Source: RFXV01 sp038150465 (GTDB lineage Bacteria > Bacteroidota > Bacteroidia > Flavobacteriales > Schleiferiaceae). Taken from it: 18,498 nt of DNA. The notes under the pieces are model-generated. The model made no database searches and was not told where the DNA came from. It worked only from the letters and a program-made list of their open reading frames with translations. Shown in pieces: positions 11,976 through 18,498 of the stretch. The stretch's first letter is position 1. Each line of letters begins with the position of its first letter. Where the stretch lies: assembly GCA_038150465.1 (NCBI GenBank), contig JAYOTP010000037.1:1-18498 (forward strand), in the 5' to 3' direction. A program made the translations under genes and the position numbers.

Positions 11976-14393
11976 ATGAATTATATCGGAGAACATCTGC
12001 TTCCAGGAGAACTGGGCAGGATCGCTACCTACATCGCCTTTGCAAGTGCTCTGGCCGGAGCCTATTCCTTTTTTCGTGTTCAGCAGAGTGGGCGAGGCGA
12101 TCTTTTGTCTCTTGGGCGTTGGGCCTTCCGCATACATGGCCTTTCTGTCTTCACCCTGGTGGGCCTTCTTTTCTATTTGCTTTTCAGACATTACTTCGAA
12201 TACGACTACGTCTGGAAGCACTCATCGCTCGACCTGCCACTGAGATACATCTTCTCGGCCTTTTGGGAAGGGCAGGAGGGGAGTTTCATCCTCTGGACGA
12301 TCTGGCATGTCGTTCTCGGTTGGGTGCTGATGCGTTCGGCCAAAGATTGGGAGGCACCGGTCATGGCAGTGGTGTGTCTGGTGCAGGTCTTTTTGATCAG
12401 CATGGTGCTCGGTATCCAACCTTTTGGTCTCCGAATCGGCAGCAGTCCGTTCGTATTGATCCGCGAGCTGCCAGAGAACGTGGGTCTGCCCTGGACGCAA
12501 CTGACGGATTACCTAGAGCGCATTCCGGCCTTTATGGACGGAGAGGGTCTGAACCCATTGCTTCAGAATTACTGGATGACGATCCATCCACCGGTCACCT
12601 TTCTTGGTTTTGCCAGTACGTTGATCCCCTTCGCCTTCGCCTTGGCTGGACTGTGGACGCGCCGTTACAACGAATGGCTGAAACCTGCCTTGCCATGGGC
12701 CTTTTTCAGTGTGATGATCCTGGGTACGGGCATCCTTATGGGCGGTGCCTGGGCCTATGAAGCCCTGAGCTTTGGCGGTTTTTGGGCCTGGGATCCTGTG
12801 GAGAACAGTTCGCTGGTGGCCTGGCTTGTGGTGGTGGGCGCAGCTCATCTCCTGCTGATCCACAAAAACAAGGGAAGCACACTGAAGTCCAGTTTTCTGC
12901 TGAGCATCCTTGGTTTTTTGCTGATCCTGTATTCCACCTTTCTCACGCGCTCGGGCATACTTGGAGATTCTTCCGTACATGCATTTGTGGATCTCGGCCT
13001 GAATGGACAACTCCTGATCTATCTTCTCTTCTTTGCTGTCCTTTCCCTTGGGATGCTTCTTTGGCATTATCGGCGCTTGCCACGCAATGCCCAGCAGGAC
13101 GAGATCTGGTCGCGCGAATTCTGGATGTTCATTGGTTCGCTGACACTTTTGGCCAGTGCCTTCCAGATCGCCTTTACCACTTCTATACCGGTATGGAACA
13201 GTTTATTTGGTCCCGAGGGTTGGCTGCATTGGATGGGCTCCGACCTGGCGCCTCCACTCGATGTGGTGCAGCACTACAATTCCTTTCAAGTGCCTTTTGC
13301 TTTGGTCATCAGTTTGCTGATGGCCAGTGGGCAGTTTTTGCGCTACAAGAAAACCGACCGCGCCAAATTCTTCCGGCAGCTCTCAGGCAGTTTGGTCCTG
13401 ACCGTTCTTCTGGGCGGGGTCCTGATCTACGTCTTTTCCTTCCACGAGCAGCCGATCCTGGCGGCTCTTCTCCTCACGTCCCTTTTCTCGATCATCGCCA
13501 ATTCAGAATACGCCATCAGGGTATTGAAGGGAAAGGTCCGGAAGACGGGAGCGAGCATTGCGCACGTGGGCTTTGGCTTAGTGCTCTTAGGCGCGCTGAT
13601 CAGCAACGGAAAGAAGGAAGTGATCTCCGAAAATCAGCGCTTCATCGCCAAGGATTTCCCTCAGAATGAGAACATCCTCATGGATCTTGGGGACACCCTT
13701 CGCATGGGCGATTATCTGGTCACCTGGACGGGTGAGCGTCGGGAGGGCAATTATCGATACTACGATGTCGATTACCTGCAATGGGTCGATGGTGTGCTGA
13801 CCAAACAATTCCAGCTGGCTCCATCCATTCTGATGAATGAACGGATGGGCAATTCTCCGGAGCCCTCCACCCAACACAGCCTGCTTCGCGATGTGTACAC
13901 TCATGTGACCTATGCACCCATTGAAGATCCCGTCATCGATAGCGATGGGTACACCTCTGAGGCCCGTGCTGAGCTCGAGTTGAAGGAATCGGCCTTCTTG
14001 GATGAGAGCATGATATTGCTGGATTCCATTGAGACCCATGCCGATGTGGGCGAGGACGGAGAGATCCTGGCGGAGTTGCGGGCCCATTTGGTGGTGGCCC
14101 ATATCGATGGGAACACCTATTTCCCAAAACCCGGATTCCGCCTTGAAGGAGAAGAGATCAGCTACATGGATACGATCATCGAGGAAGCGGGACTGAAATT
14201 CCGGTTTGAGAAGATCCTGGAAGAGGAGCATTTTGAGATCAAGGGCTGGCGCAGGGCGGAGGACGAGAAGCCTTTTATCGTGATGAAGGCCATTCTCTTC
14301 CCAATGATCAATCTGCTGTGGATCGGTTCGGTCCTGATCGCTGTGGGCAGCATACTTGCGGTGGTGGAACGCATCCGAATGTCCAGGTCTTAG
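11976..14393 (+). CDS. ccmF: Cytochrome c heme lyase subunit CcmF
   Basis: This is an 805-residue integral membrane protein with many helices. The WWD heme-handling loop is visible as FGGFWAWDPVENSSLVAWL (about 268-286). Likely heme-ligand histidines are in IHPPVTFLGF, DSSVHAF and VVQHYNSF. A large periplasmic segment lies at about residues 530-770, ahead of a final C-terminal helix. CcmF receives heme from CcmE and joins it to the CxxCH motif of apocytochromes. The length is greater than the E. coli protein because of the enlarged periplasmic domain. It is the last gene of the operon; the 55 bases to the next gene hold no clear terminator, only TAATTTG near 14433, a possible weak promoter. 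No ccmG or ccmH follows. Confidence 0.96.
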   Translation: MNYIGEHLLPGELGRIATYIAFASALAGAYSFFRVQQSGRGDLLSLGRWAFRIHGLSVFTLVGLLFYLLFRHYFEYDYVWKHSSLDLPLRYIFSAFWEGQEGSFILWTIWHVVLGWVLMRSAKDWEAPVMAVVCLVQVFLISMVLGIQPFGLRIGSSPFVLIRELPENVGLPWTQLTDYLERIPAFMDGEGLNPLLQNYWMTIHPPVTFLGFASTLIPFAFALAGLWTRRYNEWLKPALPWAFFSVMILGTGILMGGAWAYEALSFGGFWAWDPVENSSLVAWLVVVGAAHLLLIHKNKGSTLKSSFLLSILGFLLILYSTFLTRSGILGDSSVHAFVDLGLNGQLLIYLLFFAVLSLGMLLWHYRRLPRNAQQDEIWSREFWMFIGSLTLLASAFQIAFTTSIPVWNSLFGPEGWLHWMGSDLAPPLDVVQHYNSFQVPFALVISLLMASGQFLRYKKTDRAKFFRQLSGSLVLTVLLGGVLIYVFSFHEQPILAALLLTSLFSIIANSEYAIRVLKGKVRKTGASIAHVGFGLVLLGALISNGKKEVISENQRFIAKDFPQNENILMDLGDTLRMGDYLVTWTGERREGNYRYYDVDYLQWVDGVLTKQFQLAPSILMNERMGNSPEPSTQHSLLRDVYTHVTYAPIEDPVIDSDGYTSEARAELELKESAFLDESMILLDSIETHADVGEDGEILAELRAHLVVAHIDGNTYFPKPGFRLEGEEISYMDTIIEEAGLKFRFEKILEEEHFEIKGWRRAEDEKPFIVMKAILFPMINLLWIGSVLIAVGSILAVVERIRMSRS

Positions 14394-14448
14394 TGTTTTG
14401 GTCCGGCCTGCATTCCGACAGGGAATTCAATAATTTGGCACTGTACGT

Positions 14449-15225
14449 ATGGGATCGGTTCAAAGGAAAATAGCGCTTTTGGGTTCAGGCAATTTTGCCT
14501 GGCAGCTCTACGAATTTTTTCGGTCGGGCGATGTGCCTCTCGCTTTTCACTATGCCCGCAGTACCGATGGCTTCTCGGACTTCATTCCGCGAGAATCCAC
14601 CCTCCAGTGTACCGAACTGCATCTCCTTTTGGAAGCAGAAGTGATCATTTTGGCCATCAGTGATCCGGCACTCTCTGAGCTCTCCGGTCAGCTGCAGGAT
14701 GCGAATCGCCTGCTCATTCACACTTCCGGGCCCAAGTCGATGGAGGTATTGCAGGGCAATAGGCGAGGAGTGTTCTACATTCCTCAGACCATGACGAAAG
14801 GACGGAAGATCGATGCCGCAGGTTTGCACGTCTGCCTGGAAGCAGATGATGAGAAGGATGTGGTTTGGCTGGAGCAAATCTGTTCCTCATTGGGTCTTGA
14901 GAGCATCCGCATGAATTCCAAAAAACGGAAGCACCTCCACCTGGCAGCTGTATTCGCCAATAATTTCACCAATCAGATGTACGCTGCTGCAGAGGAATGG
15001 ATGACCAGAAACGAGCTTCCTTTCGATCTGCTCCACCCGCTCATCCGGGAAACAGCGGACAAAGCCATTGAACTCGGACCGAAACAGAGTCAGACAGGAC
15101 CTGCAGCCCGAGGCGATCTGGGCAGTGTGCGCAAGCAGACCAAGATGCTCAAAGACATTCGTTTGCGCAGGCTCTACAGGCATCTGAGTCGCTATATCTT
15201 TGAGGCACGTGGAAAAGATATATAA
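14449..15225 (+). CDS. Rossmann-like and DUF2520 domain protein
   Basis: The 258-residue protein has an N-terminal dinucleotide-binding fold, IALLGSGNFAWQL (residues 8-20), with strands AEVIILAISD and RLLIHTSGP. A helical C-terminal DUF2520 domain follows (about 125-250) with HLHLAAVFANNFTNQMYAAA. The family resembles ketopantoate/pyrroline-carboxylate reductases and F420-dependent NADP reductases, but its substrate is not known. Its end overlaps the KdsC-like gene, starting a series of four overlapping genes. Identification of the family is firm; the reaction is unknown. Confidence 0.9.
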   Translation: MGSVQRKIALLGSGNFAWQLYEFFRSGDVPLAFHYARSTDGFSDFIPRESTLQCTELHLLLEAEVIILAISDPALSELSGQLQDANRLLIHTSGPKSMEVLQGNRRGVFYIPQTMTKGRKIDAAGLHVCLEADDEKDVVWLEQICSSLGLESIRMNSKKRKHLHLAAVFANNFTNQMYAAAEEWMTRNELPFDLLHPLIRETADKAIELGPKQSQTGPAARGDLGSVRKQTKMLKDIRLRRLYRHLSRYIFEARGKDI

Positions 15226-15715
15226 GCAGAAGATCGCCTTCGTTCAGCAGTTCATATTTGATATGGATGGAGTCTTCACCAATGGTACGGCGCTCATTCT
15301 AGAGGGCGGTCAGATCGCCCGAAGTGTCCATATGAGGGATGCCTATGCCATTGCCCGCGCTGTGGAGAATGGGCTCAATGTGGCGGTGATATCAAGAGGA
15401 ACCGACGAGACCTATCGGGAAAAGCTCAAAATGCTGGGTGTCCAGGATGTGTATATGGGCATCATGGACAAGACAGAGGCGATGGCGGATCTGGTGGCCA
15501 CTTATGGATGGGAGCCCCACGAAATGCTTTACATGGGAGATGACATTCCCGATCTATGTGCGATGGAACTTGTGGGCATCAGCAGTTGTCCGCAGGATGC
15601 CGTGCCGGAAGTGCGCGATCGTGTGGACTACATCAGCCACAAGAAGGGAGGCGAAGGATGCATCCGGGATGTGATCGAGCAAAGTCTGAAACTCAAGGGT
15701 CTGTGGGCGGTCTGA
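15209..15715 (+). CDS. KdsC-like HAD phosphatase
   Basis: The 168-residue protein is of the KdsC subfamily of haloacid dehalogenase phosphatases, which includes 3-deoxy-manno-octulosonate 8-phosphate phosphatase. It has the nucleophile motif FDMDGVFTNG (Asp18, Asp20), motif II as VISRGTD, Lys88 in MDK, and the metal motif MGDDIPD (Asp111, Asp112). The C-terminal HKKGGEGCIRDVIE matches the conserved tail of the subfamily. The second motif reads SRGT where many KdsC have TGR or SGR. I chose GTG at 15209, which follows a GAGG; a TTG at 15200 is also possible. It overlaps the DUF2520 gene and the next gene. No kdsA or kdsB is near, so the true substrate may differ from KDO-8-P. Confidence 0.88.
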   Translation: MEKIYKQKIAFVQQFIFDMDGVFTNGTALILEGGQIARSVHMRDAYAIARAVENGLNVAVISRGTDETYREKLKMLGVQDVYMGIMDKTEAMADLVATYGWEPHEMLYMGDDIPDLCAMELVGISSCPQDAVPEVRDRVDYISHKKGGEGCIRDVIEQSLKLKGLWAV

Positions 15716-16644
15716 GTGCAAGTCAGAGGCTGCAGGCATTCCTGAAATTGATCCGATGGCCGAATCTGCTGATGATGGCCCTTACCCTATGGCTGATCCG
15801 CTACAGTTTTTTTCAGCCACTGGACATTCCTGTGGTGCTCAGCGATGGGCAATTTGCTCTTCTGGTCCTTTCCACCCTCTGTATTGGTGCGGCGGGCTAT
15901 GTGGTGAACGATCTGTACGACCTGGAGAACGACCGGATCAACAAACCTGAACGCATGACCATTGGTCCTGTGTTCTCGGAGGATGAGGCCTGGCGCGCCT
16001 TTGGATATTTATTTTTAGCAGGTGGGCTGATCGGACTCTATTTGGGCTGGATCACCGGGAAATGGGGTTACGGATCCATCAATCTGATCACGGGTTTCTG
16101 GCTGTTTCTCTACGCTTCGGATTTCAAAGGGCGTCCGCTTTTGGGCAATCTCCTCATTAGTTTCTTGTCGGCGGGTGTGCTGACCTATCCGCTTTTTTTC
16201 GATGTGCTTCCGCGCATGCCCTTGGCTGCCAACGATCCCGGGCGTATCGCTCTTTTGGTGTTCACGGGCTACTTCTGTTTTGCTTTTGCGCTGAGTCTGT
16301 TCCGGGAGTGGGTCAAGGATCTCGAGGATGTGGATGGCGATGAAAAAATGGGTCTGCGGACCATGCCCATTGCCTGGGGGCGCCGATTGACCTCTTTCCT
16401 GGCTGCAGTTCTGGGGCTTGTTCTGGCCACTTCATTTGGTTTTATCGCCTGGAACGCCTGGCCTGGCAATCGTATGAGTGGTCTGTACATTCTCCTCCTA
16501 CTCGCCGTTCCCTGCTTTCTGATCGGATTGCGTTTGTTTGGAAAAAGAGGGCAACTGGAATACCGCCGCATGTCCCTTGCATTGAAAGCCGTCATGGCCC
16601 TGGCCATCTTGTCCATACCTTTTTTCACCTACTCCAGCTTGTGA
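15703..16644 (+). CDS. UbiA family prenyltransferase, DGGGP synthase-like
   Basis: The 313-residue membrane enzyme has about eight helices and both Asp-rich Mg-diphosphate motifs: NDLYDLENDRINKP (residues 69-82) and KDLEDVDGDEKMGLRTMP (205-222). UbiA enzymes join a polyprenyl chain to an acceptor in the membrane. This Bacteroidota type is usually annotated as geranylgeranylglycerol-phosphate geranylgeranyltransferase, the archaeal ether-lipid enzyme; its true acceptor has, to my knowledge, not been settled. No ATG precedes the conserved LQAFLKLIRWPNLL. GTG at 15703, overlapping the previous stop, is the best start; a TTG at 15748 would cut into the conserved region. Its stop overlaps the next start (GTGA). 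Confidence 0.88.
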   Translation: MGGLSASQRLQAFLKLIRWPNLLMMALTLWLIRYSFFQPLDIPVVLSDGQFALLVLSTLCIGAAGYVVNDLYDLENDRINKPERMTIGPVFSEDEAWRAFGYLFLAGGLIGLYLGWITGKWGYGSINLITGFWLFLYASDFKGRPLLGNLLISFLSAGVLTYPLFFDVLPRMPLAANDPGRIALLVFTGYFCFAFALSLFREWVKDLEDVDGDEKMGLRTMPIAWGRRLTSFLAAVLGLVLATSFGFIAWNAWPGNRMSGLYILLLLAVPCFLIGLRLFGKRGQLEYRRMSLALKAVMALAILSIPFFTYSSL

Positions 16645-17231
16645 AAACCTATCGATTATTGCTTGGAAGTGGATCGCCCCGAAGGCGCGAGTTGATCGAA
16701 TCCCTCGGATGGTCGTTTCAAAAAGTATCCATCCATTGCGCAGAAGATCATCCGGATGCACTCCAGGGAGAGGAGATCGCCTCTTATTTGGCCAAAAAGA
16801 AATCCATGGCTTACTTAGAGCAACTCGGCCCGGATGAGCTTTTATTGACAGCCGATACGGTGGTCTGGCACCAAGGCCTGCATTTGGCCAAGCCAGAGGA
16901 CAGGCAGGAAGCTATTTCAATGCTTGGTCGCCTGAGCGGAAGCATCCATGAGGTCATCACCGGGGTGGCCATACGCACAGCGGAGAACATCAAGGTCTTC
17001 TCAGAGACCACTCGGGTGCACTTTTGCCCCTTGAAGGATGAACAGATCGAGTTCTATGTGGATCATTATCGACCTTTCGATAAGGCGGGCGCCTATGGTA
17101 TACAGGAGTGGATCGGCATGACGGGCATCCCTAAGATCGAGGGCTGCTACTTCAATGTTGTGGGTCTCCCCGTTCAGCGTTTGGTGACTGAGATCGACAG
17201 TTCTGGTATTGGTATAGCGAAGAACCATTAG
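16641..17231 (+). CDS. maf: Maf family nucleotide pyrophosphatase
   Basis: The 196-residue cytosolic house-cleaning enzyme hydrolyses non-canonical or pyrimidine nucleoside triphosphates (dTTP/UTP type). Family motifs are LGSGSPRRREL (8-18), the catalytic-site ADTVV (71-75, Asp72), HEVITGVAI, and DKAGAYGIQEW, followed by EGCYFNVVGLP. The start is GTG at 16641, overlapping the prenyltransferase TGA (GTGA), so translation is coupled. It is the last gene of the four-gene set, with 82 bases before the next gene. Confidence 0.95.
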   Translation: MKTYRLLLGSGSPRRRELIESLGWSFQKVSIHCAEDHPDALQGEEIASYLAKKKSMAYLEQLGPDELLLTADTVVWHQGLHLAKPEDRQEAISMLGRLSGSIHEVITGVAIRTAENIKVFSETTRVHFCPLKDEQIEFYVDHYRPFDKAGAYGIQEWIGMTGIPKIEGCYFNVVGLPVQRLVTEIDSSGIGIAKNH

Positions 17232-17313
17232 TGATCCCATCCTCATCGGATACTCATTCGATCGATCGATGTTGTATGAGAATTAGTACTTTGACGGCTT
17301 CAAATCACACTGC

Positions 17314-18498
17314 ATGAGAAAATTATACACCTTGGTCGCAGCCGCATTGATGGCGCTTCCATTGCAAGCAACCCACCTAATGGGCGGAGAGATCACTGTC
17401 CAGCACATCGGCGGAAACGACTACGTGATCGCCATGCTCGCCTATCGCGACACCATTGGTGTCCCCATGGCTCCAACGGTCACATTTGAAATATCCGATA
17501 CATCGGGAGTCATCATGACCCGCACTGTGGCCTATGATTCCACCATCTCAGGGAATCTACTCCCTCAATATCCCTATGGGGTGGAGATCTATCTGGCATT
17601 GGATACGATCCAACTCACCACGCCCGGCATGTACGAGGTAGGGTGGAGCAGTTGCTGCAGAAACCACGCGATCCAAAATCTGACCAATCCGGGAGGGGAA
17701 AGCATGTACTTCAAGACCGAATTTGAAGTCTTCCCAACGGCAATGAATTCCACCCCTTTCTTTCTGGTGCCCGCAGCCATCTTCTTGCCGATCAATGTGC
17801 CCTGGCAGTACAATCCCTTGCCATTTGATGTGGATGGTGATTCCCTGTATTGGAGTACCGATGCTCCACTGCGCAGCTCAACTACCTACTGCGCGGGTTA
17901 CACCACGCCTCCGGGCGATACGGCCAACCCATTCAGCCTGGATCCCATCACCGGTACCATTTCCTGGACGGCCAATACAATGGGCAATTTCGTAGCTACT
18001 GTATTGGTGGAGGAGTTCAGGAACGGCGTACGCATCGGAAGTACGCGGCGCGATCTTCAATTCATTGTTACCAATCCGACTGCTACCCCTTTGTTCACCA
18101 ACAGCAGCAGCTGGCCTACGGATGCAAACGGTCATTACAGTTTTCCGCTGACGGCAGGAGTGCCTTTCAATCTGAGCGTCATGGCCGACCACGGCGATGC
18201 CAATGCCGACCTGGACATGGCATTGTACGGTGAGTTGGTACAAATTTCCTCGAATCCACCCTCTTTTTCGTTCTTCAAAACAGGAAATGGCGCTGAGATA
18301 CAGGGCACCATGAGCTGGAATGTACCCACTTCCATGACGGTCGGTGATCGGTTCCTGAATGTGGTGCGTGTGAGCGATGGTCTGCACACACAGGATGAAG
18401 CCTTTTTTACAGTCATCGTTGCCGGGGTAGGCGAGGACGAAGTGTCGTCAACGATCGACCCCATGATCTATCCCAATCCTGCTCGGGATCAAGTGACC
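17314..18498 (+). CDS. Secreted protein with C-terminal T9SS sorting tail, cut by window edge
   Basis: This open frame of 395 codons runs off the right end. Residues 1-19 form a signal peptide (MRKLYTLVAAALMALPLQA). The mature start THLMGGEITV and the later GWSSCCRNHAI (110-120) match a family of secreted Bacteroidota proteins whose N-terminus reads xHxxGGEI with a CCRN motif. Beta-rich repeats follow, including FDVDGDSLYWS and LDPITGTISWTA, reminiscent of cadherin/Ig-like modules. The last visible residues, VSSTIDPMIYPNPARDQVT, are the opening of a type A T9SS sorting domain, so perhaps 60 residues are missing. A TACTTTG about 22 bases ahead of the ATG may be part of the promoter. It is likely exported across the outer membrane; a role in adhesion is only a guess. 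Confidence 0.88.
   Translation, partial: MRKLYTLVAAALMALPLQATHLMGGEITVQHIGGNDYVIAMLAYRDTIGVPMAPTVTFEISDTSGVIMTRTVAYDSTISGNLLPQYPYGVEIYLALDTIQLTTPGMYEVGWSSCCRNHAIQNLTNPGGESMYFKTEFEVFPTAMNSTPFFLVPAAIFLPINVPWQYNPLPFDVDGDSLYWSTDAPLRSSTTYCAGYTTPPGDTANPFSLDPITGTISWTANTMGNFVATVLVEEFRNGVRIGSTRRDLQFIVTNPTATPLFTNSSSWPTDANGHYSFPLTAGVPFNLSVMADHGDANADLDMALYGELVQISSNPPSFSFFKTGNGAEIQGTMSWNVPTSMTVGDRFLNVVRVSDGLHTQDEAFFTVIVAGVGEDEVSSTIDPMIYPNPARDQVT

Noticed and set aside
12782..13669. 295-codon open frame on the plus strand inside ccmF
   Set aside because: It is in another frame of an intact CcmF with conserved WWD and His motifs; its translation is low-complexity and unlike any family I know.
15556..15702. 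Longer N-terminus for the UbiA protein starting inside the phosphatase gene
   Set aside because: The extra 49 residues overlap the conserved end of the KdsC-like protein and do not resemble a UbiA N-terminus; GTG at 15703 fits better.

Overview
The window is a stretch of Bacteroidota chromosome, most likely from a Flavobacteriia/Cryomorphaceae-type organism of moderate GC. Supporting signs are a methionine synthase split into two genes, Bacteroidota-type promoters (TAnnTTTG), a bacillithiol deacetylase, a CxxxY-type CcmE, and a secreted protein ending in the start of a type IX secretion (T9SS) sorting tail. A run of exactly 100 N (8780-8879) marks a scaffold gap inside one gene.

Layout. 1-1042: the end of an MBOAT O-acyltransferase gene, overlapped by a small secreted Cys-rich protein of NTR/TIMP-like pattern. 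1043-1571: tRNA-Arg(ACG) with promoter and terminator, then two identical 89-bp copies of a hairpin-rich element. 1572-2465: a zinc-ribbon plus methyltransferase protein, which converges on metK at a shared terminator. 2508-8703: a methionine/SAM cycle block with metK leftward and split metH (two genes) plus metF rightward. 8711-9917: bshB1 (interrupted by the gap) and a lipoprotein glutathione peroxidase, both leftward. 9965-14393: a cytochrome c maturation operon, ccmB-C-D-E-F. 14449-17231: a tightly overlapping set of DUF2520 protein, KdsC-like phosphatase, UbiA/DGGGP-synthase-like prenyltransferase and Maf. 17314-end: a large secreted protein, cut by the window edge.

The most interesting region is the 314-bp gap between metK and metH. 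The metH side carries a clear SAM-I (S-box) riboswitch. The metK side appears to carry a SAM-II riboswitch, so two unrelated SAM-sensing RNA classes sit back to back, each beginning at the predicted transcription start of its own gene. Both leaders hold downstream mimics of an aptamer strand that could serve as expression platforms. Together they would let SAM shut off both its own synthesis (metK) and the regeneration of methionine (metH, metF). The hairpin-rich 89-bp repeat pair beside the tRNA is the other element that the genes do not explain.
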